Source: Endotrypanum monterogeii (taxonomy: Eukaryota > Euglenozoa > Kinetoplastea > Trypanosomatida > Trypanosomatidae). Taken from it: a DNA stretch of 64,000 nt. The notes under the pieces are model-generated. The model was not told the DNA's origin. It made no database searches and saw nothing but the letters and a program-made list of their open reading frames with translations. Positions 1 to 10,166 of the stretch are shown here, in pieces; position 1 is the stretch's first letter, and each line of letters opens with the position of its first letter. The position numbers were made by a program, and so were the translations under genes. The stretch spans positions 333,396-397,395 of the forward strand of contig CM007340.1 in NCBI GenBank assembly GCA_000333855.2. Direction: 5' to 3'.

Positions 1-2
1 AC

Positions 3-335
3 GTGCGGGCGGCCACATCGGCAGAATATAAGGCAAAGCGGGCGTTGCATATTGCCGAGGGCGATATTGATAGCGAGATTTATGATGACGCTGACTTCTT
101 GCGGGAGTTGGTGCGCCGCGGTGGGACCGTAGCGAGTCAGCTGATGCACAAAGCGGATGAAATACAAAAAACGTTGCTGCCGTCCCGCGAGGGGGCTCGA
201 AAGGGCTTTCACCGGATGACGAAGGGGAAGGCTGTTAACTACGAGCCACGACCAAAGCTGGTCGCTTTTATGATGCCCGAACCCTTTGACGACGCACAAC
301 GCAACGATGTTGTTGTGAACAATCTCTTTCAGTGA
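3..335 (+). CDS. Bfr2/AATF-type ribosome biogenesis factor, C-terminal part (5' truncated)
   Basis: The open frame runs in from the left window edge and stops at TGA 333-335, so only the last 110 residues are visible. They match the C-terminal domain of the AATF/Che-1/Bfr2 family. There is an acidic stretch followed by a helix (EIYDDADFLRELVRRG), then a basic strand-rich block (KGKAVNYEPRPKLVAFMMP), and an ending near DDAQRN...NNLF like the DDAR...SLF end of the human protein. Family members act in the nucleolus in early 40S subunit assembly, within the small-subunit processome. That role is carried over from the family and not shown here. The first codon in the window is GTG inside the gene, not a start. 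The next gene downstream is also predicted to be nuclear, but this need not mean a functional link. Confidence 0.85.
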   Translation: MRAATSAEYKAKRALHIAEGDIDSEIYDDADFLRELVRRGGTVASQLMHKADEIQKTLLPSREGARKGFHRMTKGKAVNYEPRPKLVAFMMPEPFDDAQRNDVVVNNLFQ

Positions 336-892
336 AGCAACAGCGAGCACGCTTGTCCACCCTCACGCGCGAAAGGAAGTGGAAGGGCAAACATACACAC
401 ACACACACTATATATATATATATATAACGCGACGCTAACAACCGGACAATGATCTGTGTAAAGAATTGTAAGAAAAGGACGGAAAGAAAAGCAAATAGAA
501 CATCACAACATCAACAGGGTTAGTGTAAAGGCAAAGCGAAAAGAGGAGGCACACGCAGAGGATGCATATATGCGTTTGTTTTGTGTGTGGGGGGTATATG
601 TGTGTGTGGAGTACGACCCTCTGCGCGTAGTTGGCATACTTCCTTAACGCCATCATGTTTGGTGGGTATGTCTTCTGTGTGGGACTCTCGGGGCCCTGTC
701 CTTGCTCCGAGGAGTCACGTGTTGTTCTTAGAGCCCCCTTGTTCTTTTTTTCCTCCTTTTTTCAGGTATCTTAAGTCGCTTGGGATGCCTGTGCGACTGA
801 GTGTGGAGATTATATTTTGCATCTGATACAAGTAGAAGTTGCCCCTTTCATTTTCCATCTCTCTCCTCCCTCCCTTCCTCTCCTTACCCCCT

Positions 893-930
<38 letters not shown>

Positions 931-1207
931 TTCGTGAAAGCGCTTACGGGTACAAGATCGTTTTTTTATATACCACGGTCGCCGCTTTCAGTGACAAGTT
1001 AAAGCTGTGGAAGGAGGTCGGGTAAGATAGCTTCGAAGGGAAAGGTCAGGTAGACATCGACACCAGGTGGCGCTGTGCACTACCCATCTCTCCGGAGTCA
1101 GCCGGGTTCTTCGCGTTGATCGCAGCATCGTCTTTGTTCACACTAGTCGCCCTCCCTCCCTCCCTCCCTCTGTTTCGCTCTTCCTCACACAGTGGACGTG
1201 TGCTGGC
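336..1207 (+). other. Intergenic spacer with microsatellites and splice signals
   Basis: This spacer holds the 3' UTR of the AATF gene and the upstream region of the THOC2-like gene. A (CA)n run at about 394-408 passes directly into (TA)n at about 409-426. There is a GT-rich patch near 572-612, a pyrimidine-rich stretch at about 847-898 followed by (AC)n at about 895-928, and a CCCT-type pyrimidine tract at about 1149-1185. No convincing gene was seen. Confidence 0.8.
1191..1192 (+). promoter_or_regulatory. Predicted trans-splice acceptor AG for the THOC2-like gene
   Basis: This is the first AG after the pyrimidine tract at about 1149-1185. Using it would leave a 15-nt 5' UTR before ATG 1208, apart from the spliced leader. 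Prediction is by position and polypyrimidine context only. Confidence 0.5.
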
Positions 1208-4200
1208 ATGGCCGCTTCGGTGCTGTCGTCGTCTGAGGTGACGGCGGCATCTCTCTACCGTGACCTCGTTTGGCCTGCACTATGGGATGTGCTGCAGCTC
1301 ACAGCGCCGCCGCCGCCGCCTACTGCCCCCACTGTCGGTGAGAAAAGCAGCAGTGACGCTACCGAGCGCGAGCGCTGCGCCCATAGCTTGCAGAGGGCGG
1401 TGACACAAGCGCTTCTGCAGCTTCTACACACGGTTTGTGTGAACTCGAAAAGATCCCCCGGGTGCGATGTCCCGTCTGACGTTGTGCAGGAGGTTGCGTC
1501 GCACCTTCTCCTGCATCCTCACGGAACAGAGCAAGTCACTGCCCCACAGGTTGTGCCGGAATCCCAGAGGGGTGTGCTGGACTCGGTGGATGTCTCGCCC
1601 GCTGCAGCAGCGGCGGCTGCCGTCGAGGTGGAGCGCCTTTACCTGCTCATGTGCACCGCGATACACTTGTGCTCACAGACAAACGTGGGCCTCTTGGCCG
1701 TCGGGCAACTTGCGTCGACGACTGGGACTGGCGCTACGAATGCTGCAGCCGCAAAGGGTACTGCGCAGCTTCCTTGGGGTGTTGCCCGCGCTTCCAAGTC
1801 GGTCGTTGCGGGAATCTTCTCTTTATCGTCCCTTATTGACGCGTCAAGCACGACATCGCCGATGGCCTCAAACACCACTGCAAGTGTGCTGGGACCGCCA
1901 CCGACTCCGGTGGTCACTACCACGTTGCATTCGTCGCAGCTCCTGCACCGGCAATCAAGCGTGGAGCAGTTGTGGTTAGCATTTCTCTGTGTCTACCTGC
2001 AGCAGCTGTCGGCCCACACGCCAAGGGAGACGACAGCATATGCACACTTCTTTCTCAGCTGCGCCAGCGAGAGTCGAAGGCGCCTCGCTACTGCGCCAGT
2101 GCTCTCCGATGACGACGACGACGACGAGGGCAACCGTGACGGGACAGCTGACGCCATGGGGGCACTCATGCGCCAGTCTACGGCTGCCGGTGAGGCGGCG
2201 GCGCTGCAGGCGTGGTCTCAAGTTTCGGCTGACCTGCTGCGCGACACGATTGCCCGCACACGGTTTCGGCGCGCTGCGCTTCTCTTCAAGTCTTATGTGC
2301 CCCACATGATCACACAGGCCCCGGTAGTAACCTTTCTGCTTGCCCGTATCCTCCGTGAATTTGCGAGCAGCTGGGCCACGTTCACGGAGCGCATTTCACC
2401 CGGTTGCATGGCAGACGATGTGGCGCACCGAGTGGCATACTACGATGCCCGCGGCATTGTTCATGGGGACAGCCCTGCTCGTCCATCTCGGCAGTGGGAC
2501 GAGTGTGTCGAGATGATTCGTTCCTTTGGTGACCGTCTCCTGTTGCTGCTCGGAACGGGCACACCTCATGGCCACCTCCTAGCGACCACACTGTGTTCTG
2601 CTATTTCTGCACTTTATGTGCTTCCCTGCACGCGAGGCAGTGCCCCCTCTTCGAACCCGAGCGAGGCGGGTGCCGCAGTGGCCAGCACGGCAGCCGCTGT
2701 CCGTGGCAAGCGTGATGAAGAGGCGGCGGTGCTTGAGCTGGAGAGAGCCCACCGACAACCACGGCGCGCGTTGATGCACAGCACCGCCGGAGCATGCGCA
2801 ACAGCGTCAGGTGTGGATGACATGGACATGAGTGAGGCCGAGTGGCGGCTTCGGCGTTATGCTCCGTTTGGCCAACTCCTCGCCTACACACGCTTTCTTG
2901 AGCTTCAGAAGGTTCATCTGTTTGCCGTTGCGACAACGCAGCTGCGCGTCGGGCGTAGCGCGGCACAGCAGGTGGAACACACGCGACTCCTGGCTCTGGC
3001 TGCACTTTATTGTGGAGTTACTGGGTGGGACTTGGCATTGATGATCTATCACTTCGCAGATTGTCCCCTCAACCCATACAGCGGCACTGACATGCCACCA
3101 CCAACACTGCCAACCTGTGCACTAGCGCGGTACACCGCCGCGGTGAAGCAATACGTCGAGCATACTCGTGTAGAGCTTATTATGGATATGCCGTTCACAG
3201 AGTTGCGTGTCCACGAAGGCAGCACTCTTGGGTCGCGCACTCGAGGCACCCGTCGCGGCGGCGCTGGCGCTAACGGCTACCATCAACCGTCGCAACAGGC
3301 AACACCGACGCGAGCCTTATCCTCGGCACTTCCCTCACATGGCGAGCTACACACACCTCGCTTTCTGCGGCTTGTTCATCCTGACCCATCGCTGTTTAAT
3401 TGGCGTCTCCACCTCACCGCAGCAGAGGCCTCCGTAGCCACCATCGCTGCACGGAACGGCGCATCGGGGGTTTCCCCAACCGGAGGCATCAACGGCGCCG
3501 CCGCCGCCGCCGCCGCCGTACCGGTCGGTGTCATGCATACAGCGGGGATGGCGATCCAACCAACGTCTCCAGCATCGAGTACCAGCATGGGGGCTGGGAA
3601 TCTCACGGCAAACAGTGGCAATACCGATGCACTCATTTCACCGTGCACCTTGATACTCGATATTCTTGTCGCGGGTCATTACACACTTGCAGCCGATGGT
3701 ATGCGTCACCTCGCCGACCCAACCGCGCCTTGCGTGACCACTACAGAAGATGCCACTGTCGTCAGGTCGAGTGTCAACGTATTATTGCTCCCGCGCCGGG
3801 CGTATCGGCACAACATCAGCATTGCTTACTACGTGTCAACTGCCCTGCGGCGGTGCTTGCAGCACTGGGATGTCTTGGAGCAGCAGCAGCAGCAGCAGCA
3901 GAGGGGTGGTCCAACTGCGGCTGCGGCGGCGGCGGTGTTGCACCTGCGGGACGGGGTATTTTCTGTACTTCGCTCCTTCCTACCCACCCTGTCTGTCGTG
4001 CAGAGTTACATGGCGAATCAGATGATCCTCGTGCGTCTTTTGTTACGCCTTGCCTGGATGTGCAAGGTCACAGCTGCCGCAGCAATCGCCCCAGCGTCGA
4101 CAGCAGCAGAAGCAGCAGCTTCCCCCTTTACCTGCCCACCATCACCGACTCCGAATGCCGTGTTGGCTTTGGCAGAGCAGCTGCTCATCGCCTTCGTCAT

Positions 4201-7200
4201 GCCATGTGTTCGCGTGTTACCGCCTGCGCCGATGGTTTATGACGCGATGGAGGATGTGCTCCGAATATTCGCTCATTTCAGTGCCCCCCATGCAGAGACC
4301 CACCGAATAGTGTTCTACGGCGAAAACACGGCCATGCCGCTGCACATGTTTCACTGGCTCCGGGAGTTGTCGCCTTCCATTAAGCATGTTGTGGCCTACT
4401 TGACAAAGCAACAACTGCTGCTGCTCGAGGAGGAGAGCGTGAATAATAATACGACAAAGGGTGCACACGAGTGGCCGCCGTCGCCGCTGGTGTATCCGCA
4501 CGACGCGCTGCTGCGGAAGGAGCGGGAAGCGCTCCTGTCTCAGTCGCTAAAGCGGCTAAATGCGGAGAATCTCGCCGATTACCGCGCACTTCTGCGGCCC
4601 ATCTTGTATGCCGAGCCGCTGCTCGTCGCGCATCGCCTGTTCATACAAGCCGTGGGCTACAACAACAGCTTCCTCGATGTCCACACCCGTCTTCTGCAAG
4701 GCTTGCCTGGGGCGCTGCTGATGCTAGTCGTGCAGCAGGGGCTCGTTATGATGGCACGATATGCGGCAGAGGAAAAGATTACGGACGTCAACGGAGAGAG
4801 CCGCGTGTCAATATTGGCCAACTTTGTCGCCACCTTATGGCGCGACAACCTCGATGCGGTGGATGGCTCGATGCTGGTGCGCCGTGTGGAGCTGGCCCTG
4901 CGAAGCAATAGCGGTGAGGACATACTGCTCGGCACGGAGCTTTGCAAATCTCTTCTCGCAGTGATGGCGCATCGTGCGTTGGAGCACGAAGACAAGTATA
5001 ACCCTGCGCAGCTGCAGGCGCTCGCCTATACTCCCTCCACGACCTCTCTGTTTGGCAGAGGTGCGATGACATCCTTCCGTGCTCGCTGCTGGAAAGACAC
5101 GGCGAGCAGCGCATTGATGCTTCTCTCGCCCGTGGATGTGTTTGTCAGGGCTCGGCAGGCGCTCCTGGCTGCCATGCAGCAGCCTTGTCTGGTGCCAATA
5201 GAGGAAGAGGAAGAATCTGAGACTAACGAGGAGGACACGGAGAGGCCGTCTCCCTGCCCCGCCCGCTCGGAGCACCGTCTCACACTGGGTCAACATATCC
5301 TTCTCCATCTATGCCGTCTCCAAAGCTGCATCTACGACCTTCAGCGTGATCTCGACGGCGGTGCGGAGCTCATTCTTCTATCCTCAGCGGGACGCTACAA
5401 CACAATTAATGACATGCTCGTAGCGCTTGAGGAGCTGACGCCTCCACCAACCGAGCTTCCGCTCTTGGAGAAGCTCTGCACATGCGTGCAGAAGGTTGCT
5501 CTCCCCCACGTAGCCTCGCTGGTTGAGACACAGCAGCGGCGCAAGTTCACTTGGGCGTCGAATTCCCCTAGTGCAAGCGGCGCCGTGCCGTCGGATGCGG
5601 TGTACTGTGTGCCAGCCCCCACGTCTCCCTTGGCAACTGCAGCAGATACAGGTACACCTGTATTCTCAGCCATCGCGCAGCACCTTCAGCACTTCACTGC
5701 CGCGCACTTCGAGTACAAACGAGATCCCTACGATGCAGCCCGGCACGAGTGGCAGCAGTGCATGGAGCGAGTCCAAAACTTGCGGAACCAAAGCTGGGGT
5801 GGACACAAATATGCTGGCATGGGAGGGCAACGCCGCGCTGCATTAATTACGGCGTGGCTAAATGCCCAGTCGCAGCGCATAGATGAGGAAGAATCCATGC
5901 ACAAGCATCTTTACAGCACCTCCGGCGCAGCACGTGATGCACTCCTGCAGGTGATCCAGCGGGAGCTCATCCCTCCCACGGCAGCGCTTGCGTCTGACGC
6001 GGATGACCGTCTTGTGGAGCTTGCAGCGTCGTATCTCCTTCCACGCGCTGTGCTGAACCTCCGTGAGGCGGCCACTGTGGCAGCCTTCTTCACGTGGCTC
6101 CTGCAGGAATCACCTTCGATCAACGAGTCTGCGGCATCAGCGACCCATGACGAAGTCGAGCAGACACAGCGCTCGCTGCGCTGCCGTGCCATTGACCTTG
6201 CCTTGACCTTTGTGACGGCGGCCTTCACCTATTTTGTGGCCTTCACGGACGGCGAGTGCAAACGTCTAGGGTGCGTCCTGCAACGGCTCCTGCAGATCCC
6301 TGCTCTGAGTGCCCATCAGCAGCAGCTGGATGCGGTGGCGCGTCTTTCGCCATCGCTGCAGAGGTACGTGAATGCGCTGTCCTCGCGATCGAAGGCTGGT
6401 GGTAGCGCCACTGCTGTCGCTGGAGTGGGTGCTCAAGGGCTCGACAGCGATCAAGTTTCTCCAACAACGACCGCGGCAACTTCCGGCAATAGAGCACCAT
6501 CCAACACCACTGCTGCGGCGCACAGGGGCAGAGCTGTTGTCGACAGCGGCGCCCTCCGCACCATTAGTAGACACGCGTTCGAGAGCTTGTTCCGTAGAGC
6601 GTACACTCCGCTCACGAGCGCAGAGGACGTGCACAGTGCGAAGCACGCTGAGCCGGTGTCCCTGTTAAGCTTGGCCATGGCCAGGGGTCTTGTATCATCG
6701 CCGGCGCGATCGAACGATGTGCTGCCTGCTGCCTCCGTTACCGCGGATGCTCTGGCGATCACCCTCCCGGCCGTCCCGTTACAGCTAGAGGCCTACCTTG
6801 CGAGGGCTATGCTCCAACTACTCACACACGAGGAAGATGTGCCTGCCTATGCCCACCGAAATATTTTTCTTATCCTCGAGCAGCTTGATAAGAGCACCTT
6901 CCCTGCGACGTGGTGTGCTGTCGACCTGCTCATTCGTGCCGTCGAGCCGCATGCATCGAAGACAAAGTCGTACTACGCCCTAGCGTCTGCTGTTTTGAAA
7001 CTGCTGCGTGTCAATCGACGCAATCGCCGTGAAGTGCAACAGGCGATCGCGGCGCTACGCCACGGCGAGGAGGCTGATTTCTTCTCCGCTTTGCAGGCAG
7101 CGGGCTGTGAGGAGCACAGCGGTGCTTTGATACAGCTACGCACGGCCGCAGCCGCTTGCTATGGACAACGACGTCTCGATGAACATTACATGAGGCAACT

Positions 7201-7588
7201 GCTGCAGAGCGAGGCGACAGTGTTGCTCAGAGACGCACAAGCGCACCCTCAAGCCGACGACGACTCCGACGTGGATGAGGAGGACAAGGAAGGTGCCGAT
7301 GCCAGTCAGACGGAGAAAGACGCTGCTGACGTCGACAGCCCTTTGAGTGGCGGCGGTGGTGAAAGTAACGAAGAGGGCGGCGGTGGTGATGCGTCTACTG
7401 CGGCTTCTGCAGAAGGCAGTGAAAAAGAGGACGGGGGCAGCAGTGGGACAGATGACGATGTCTCGGGATCGGGCTCCGAGGGTGATAACAGCGAGGACGG
7501 TGATGGGAGCCGTCAAAGTAGGTCTGCCACCAGTGTACACAGCACTGCTGAGTCTCCAGATCTGCGCGAATGTCTTCCTGAGGAGTGA
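1208..7588 (+). CDS. THOC2/Tho2-like protein (THO/TREX mRNA-export complex)
   Basis: This is a 2126-residue protein, starting at the first in-frame ATG after the predicted splice acceptor. The open frame extends further upstream but only with a GTG. Three blocks follow THOC2 in order. Residues about 1136-1269 have the helical pattern of the mid region and end in YNPAQLQALA, where THOC2 has a similar ...QL.AM motif. Residues about 1488-1697 contain the EEE-containing linker, then LPRAVLNLREAATVAAFF and a helix pair resembling the Tho2 C-terminal domain. Residues about 1872-1930 contain AYAHRNIFLILEQL, like the THOC2 RNILIVLTKIL helix. The tail (about 2016-2120) is strongly acidic and Ser/Gly-rich. 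THOC2 is the scaffold of THO, which links transcription to mRNA packaging and export. Kinetoplastid inserts include about seven Gln near 3880-3902 and an Ala run near 3494-3518. Homology is by eye, so function is inferred. Confidence 0.68.
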   Translation: MAASVLSSSEVTAASLYRDLVWPALWDVLQLTAPPPPPTAPTVGEKSSSDATERERCAHSLQRAVTQALLQLLHTVCVNSKRSPGCDVPSDVVQEVASHLLLHPHGTEQVTAPQVVPESQRGVLDSVDVSPAAAAAAAVEVERLYLLMCTAIHLCSQTNVGLLAVGQLASTTGTGATNAAAAKGTAQLPWGVARASKSVVAGIFSLSSLIDASSTTSPMASNTTASVLGPPPTPVVTTTLHSSQLLHRQSSVEQLWLAFLCVYLQQLSAHTPRETTAYAHFFLSCASESRRRLATAPVLSDDDDDDEGNRDGTADAMGALMRQSTAAGEAAALQAWSQVSADLLRDTIARTRFRRAALLFKSYVPHMITQAPVVTFLLARILREFASSWATFTERISPGCMADDVAHRVAYYDARGIVHGDSPARPSRQWDECVEMIRSFGDRLLLLLGTGTPHGHLLATTLCSAISALYVLPCTRGSAPSSNPSEAGAAVASTAAAVRGKRDEEAAVLELERAHRQPRRALMHSTAGACATASGVDDMDMSEAEWRLRRYAPFGQLLAYTRFLELQKVHLFAVATTQLRVGRSAAQQVEHTRLLALAALYCGVTGWDLALMIYHFADCPLNPYSGTDMPPPTLPTCALARYTAAVKQYVEHTRVELIMDMPFTELRVHEGSTLGSRTRGTRRGGAGANGYHQPSQQATPTRALSSALPSHGELHTPRFLRLVHPDPSLFNWRLHLTAAEASVATIAARNGASGVSPTGGINGAAAAAAAVPVGVMHTAGMAIQPTSPASSTSMGAGNLTANSGNTDALISPCTLILDILVAGHYTLAADGMRHLADPTAPCVTTTEDATVVRSSVNVLLLPRRAYRHNISIAYYVSTALRRCLQHWDVLEQQQQQQQRGGPTAAAAAAVLHLRDGVFSVLRSFLPTLSVVQSYMANQMILVRLLLRLAWMCKVTAAAAIAPASTAAEAAASPFTCPPSPTPNAVLALAEQLLIAFVMPCVRVLPPAPMVYDAMEDVLRIFAHFSAPHAETHRIVFYGENTAMPLHMFHWLRELSPSIKHVVAYLTKQQLLLLEEESVNNNTTKGAHEWPPSPLVYPHDALLRKEREALLSQSLKRLNAENLADYRALLRPILYAEPLLVAHRLFIQAVGYNNSFLDVHTRLLQGLPGALLMLVVQQGLVMMARYAAEEKITDVNGESRVSILANFVATLWRDNLDAVDGSMLVRRVELALRSNSGEDILLGTELCKSLLAVMAHRALEHEDKYNPAQLQALAYTPSTTSLFGRGAMTSFRARCWKDTASSALMLLSPVDVFVRARQALLAAMQQPCLVPIEEEEESETNEEDTERPSPCPARSEHRLTLGQHILLHLCRLQSCIYDLQRDLDGGAELILLSSAGRYNTINDMLVALEELTPPPTELPLLEKLCTCVQKVALPHVASLVETQQRRKFTWASNSPSASGAVPSDAVYCVPAPTSPLATAADTGTPVFSAIAQHLQHFTAAHFEYKRDPYDAARHEWQQCMERVQNLRNQSWGGHKYAGMGGQRRAALITAWLNAQSQRIDEEESMHKHLYSTSGAARDALLQVIQRELIPPTAALASDADDRLVELAASYLLPRAVLNLREAATVAAFFTWLLQESPSINESAASATHDEVEQTQRSLRCRAIDLALTFVTAAFTYFVAFTDGECKRLGCVLQRLLQIPALSAHQQQLDAVARLSPSLQRYVNALSSRSKAGGSATAVAGVGAQGLDSDQVSPTTTAATSGNRAPSNTTAAAHRGRAVVDSGALRTISRHAFESLFRRAYTPLTSAEDVHSAKHAEPVSLLSLAMARGLVSSPARSNDVLPAASVTADALAITLPAVPLQLEAYLARAMLQLLTHEEDVPAYAHRNIFLILEQLDKSTFPATWCAVDLLIRAVEPHASKTKSYYALASAVLKLLRVNRRNRREVQQAIAALRHGEEADFFSALQAAGCEEHSGALIQLRTAAAACYGQRRLDEHYMRQLLQSEATVLLRDAQAHPQADDDSDVDEEDKEGADASQTEKDAADVDSPLSGGGGESNEEGGGGDASTAASAEGSEKEDGGSSGTDDDVSGSGSEGDNSEDGDGSRQSRSATSVHSTAESPDLRECLPEE

Positions 7589-8167
7589 TGGTGTGTGTGT
7601 GCATGCACGCTCGTTTTTTTTTTTTTGCTGTTTTTGTTGTTTTGCTTTGTCGTTGGCCATATCCAGAGATGGAGACGAGGCCTGAGGGGGTGTACTGAGT
7701 ATTTAAGCCTGTACGCACATGAGTTGCAAAAGCGATCCCCAGGGAAGGGTGGGGGGGTCAATAAAGATAACGCTCTCAGAATCGACTGGTAAAGGACGTC
7801 AATGCTGCTGCAGTGACTGCACTGGATCCTTGGTCTTAGCGGGTACACCATCTATGCCCCAACTGCTCCGACATGCTGTATGGAGCGTTATGACTACTTC
7901 TTTTTTTTCTTTTTAAGGGAGAGAGAGAGAGAAGGGTATGGAATAAAAATGAAGCTCTTTTTTTTATTTTTTTGAATTATGCTTCAACGCGAGAAGGTAT
8001 CCTCACACGATTGCTGTGCGGGCACCTGCATTTTTCATTACTCGAACCCGCTCCACTATCTATTTTCTACTCACGCGTTTCTTTTATCGTTTCTCGCGCC
8101 AACACGAATCACACAGAATGCACCCCTCTCCTCCGTTTTTTTTTTTCCGTGTGCTCCACCGCCGAGG
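7589..8167 (+). other. Intergenic spacer, T-rich
   Basis: It contains T runs (about 7614-7626, 7901-7914, 7959-7973 and 8137-8149) and a short (GA)n at about 7919-7933. The only AG between the last T run and ATG 8168 is at 8165-8166, which would leave a 1-nt 5' UTR. An alternative acceptor lies near 8115 but would include an out-of-frame ATG at 8118. No gene was seen. Confidence 0.75.
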
Positions 8168-9481
8168 ATGCAGGTCGAACTCTCGTTGGTCTTCCCCCAT
8201 GCGCTCAAAGAGGTACCAGTGAGCTTCCTTATTCCTTTGCCTGCCCAACGTCCGCGCACGGTGGCAAATCTTTTCTTCATGTGCACAGGACAGCTACCCT
8301 TGCCATCGGAGTTGCTTTCTGCCCTGCACCTCACAGGGGCTGAGGTTGCCTACCAAACGCTTGATGATGCAAAGAAGGCTGGTCTGCTGCCGCTGAGCGA
8401 CTCAGCCGTCATTCGCATCGACAAGGCGTCCATCATGGAAATCGGAAGCAGCACTACCAAGTCGATCTTTGGTGACTTCATCCCGGATGAACCAGTGACG
8501 CTGCCAGCCGACACAGCCGTCCGCGGTCAGAGCATTGCCGCAACTATGTCCTCGTTGAAGGCCGGCACACTTCTCTACGCGAATCTTGGCATGCCGCACT
8601 CGCAGGCCAGTCGCTACTACATCCTGCTTGAGCATGTCATCACGCCAGAGCAGCGGGAGGAGCTAAGGGGCTTCGCACCACTGGGGATGGTCACGAGCGG
8701 CTTGACGGAGCTGAGGAAAGCAGTAGCCCAGACGGCGGTGCAGCCGCGGACGCTGGTGCCGAAGAAAAGGATCATTGTATCTGGATGCCGGATGATGTTC
8801 GACTACGCACAGCTGGCATCGTCCGCAGCCGCCCACGCGTCATCTGCGTCGCCGTTTGAAGGGCCCGGCGAAGGCGCTGGTCAGAGTGCTGGACAGCGAA
8901 GGGTTCTTGAGCCGCACGAGCGTGTCGCTGGCCGTGTGCGTCGTCGAGAGGAAGAGAGCGACGAGAATGAACAGGCAGATCCACGCAACGCTCTGGACAA
9001 GGATGGCGACGCCGCGAGCCCCGGCACAGCGCCCTCGCAAAGCACTGGATTCTTCAAAGTGTCGGCGCGGTTTCCGAAGGCAGTGGCAGCCGCTGTGGCT
9101 GCCTCCGGTGGCGGTCCCTCCCTGAAGCGGCGCCGCGCAGAAGCCTTCGTGATGGGCAGTGACGGCTTGCCGACTCTCCGCACGACCGCGATCGCCCCGA
9201 ATGAGCAGGTCGACAGCAACGGCGCTGCCGTACCCTTCGAATTTTTCAGGGCCCAGCAAGACGCTTTCACGAACGACGTCGACGATATCAGGGGCGCGCA
9301 GCGACAGCAACTCAATCGAAAAGCGAGAAAGAACCGGGCCCAAGAGGCGTCTGTGTCGAGGCGCAAGGGTAGACAGCATAGCAGCTCACAGCAGCCCCTC
9401 CGAAGCGACGGCAAGCGTGCCACAGGAATAAGCGCAGCCTCGAATACTCGAGGGAAAAAAAAGATGACCAAGCGGTACTAA
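8168..9481 (+). CDS. Divergent cyclophilin-like (peptidyl-prolyl isomerase fold) protein
   Basis: This is a 437-residue protein starting at ATG 8168, the first ATG after the T-rich tract. The first 190 residues resemble a weakly conserved cyclophilin. SIFGDFIPDE (about 100-109) sits where cyclophilins have the GD.FPDE segment. A GTLLYANLGMPHSQASRYYILLE-type block (about 132-155) replaces the SMAN...GSQFFITL core. GFAPLGMVTSGLTELRKAV (about 167-186) replaces the ...VFGEVVEGMDVV end. The catalytic Arg and Gln of active enzymes are not recognisable, so it may bind or scaffold without catalysing. Residues about 190-437 are low-complexity, with basic clusters (RRREEESDENE, KRRRAE and a KKKMTKRY end) that look like nuclear localisation signals. 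It could belong to the nuclear, splicing-associated cyclophilins, but this is inference. Confidence 0.55.
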   Translation: MQVELSLVFPHALKEVPVSFLIPLPAQRPRTVANLFFMCTGQLPLPSELLSALHLTGAEVAYQTLDDAKKAGLLPLSDSAVIRIDKASIMEIGSSTTKSIFGDFIPDEPVTLPADTAVRGQSIAATMSSLKAGTLLYANLGMPHSQASRYYILLEHVITPEQREELRGFAPLGMVTSGLTELRKAVAQTAVQPRTLVPKKRIIVSGCRMMFDYAQLASSAAAHASSASPFEGPGEGAGQSAGQRRVLEPHERVAGRVRRREEESDENEQADPRNALDKDGDAASPGTAPSQSTGFFKVSARFPKAVAAAVAASGGGPSLKRRRAEAFVMGSDGLPTLRTTAIAPNEQVDSNGAAVPFEFFRAQQDAFTNDVDDIRGAQRQQLNRKARKNRAQEASVSRRKGRQHSSSQQPLRSDGKRATGISAASNTRGKKKMTKRY

Positions 9482-9741
9482 GTCTTCTCTCTCTCTCTCT
9501 CTATTTTTAAGAGAAAGCACAGAAAGGGGGGGGTCTAGTGCTATGATATGTTCCTGCGACTCCCCATCTCACACACTCCCTACATGCGTGTCTCACGCAT
9601 CGTTAATTTTCCCTTGCGAGATCTAACCAGCTTCCATCTAAGAACCTTACAAAATACAAGAACAGCACCTGCGCAGTTACACGGGAATGTGTGACGACAA
9701 ATTCCAGAAATAAGATGGAAAGAAAAACAGAAAATAGTGTG

Positions 9742-9775
<34 letters not shown>

Positions 9776-10166
9776 CTTCTCATGTGAAGGATGTCTCTGC
9801 TAATACACATGCCTCCCCTACCCCCTACCCCTATTCCCATTTTCTTTTCTCTCTGTTGTCGCAATCGCGTGTGAGGATGCGGAACAAAAAAAAAATTCCA
9901 AAGTTTACTGACTGCGTTGGTCACACTAAACATCAGAGCTCAAACCCTGCGCCTTTGTCCGCACGTGCGCTGAGAGGCTGTACTAGCGAGGTTCAGCGCC
10001 ATTTGAGGCTGTTGGAGGTAGCAGATTGCGGCCTTGCGCTCTCAGCAGGTATTACTATTGTTATTCATCGATTGCTCATTTGTTTTGTGGTGAGAGGCGG
10101 GGGGGAGGGGGGCTGCTCTCAGATTGCAGCTTAGCGAAGGACACGACGATTGCTCGAGAGGCGATC
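9482..10166 (+). other. Intergenic spacer with (CT)n and (GT)n repeats
   Basis: It contains (CT)n at about 9486-9501, a (GT)n run at about 9738-9775, and a G-rich tract at about 10094-10113 close to the next start. The pyrimidine signal before ATG 10167 is weak, so the splice acceptor is uncertain. No gene was seen. Confidence 0.75.

Noticed and set aside
1067..1207. N-terminal extension of the THOC2-like frame to a GTG at 1067
   Set aside because: No ATG, and the extension crosses the pyrimidine tract and predicted splice acceptor.
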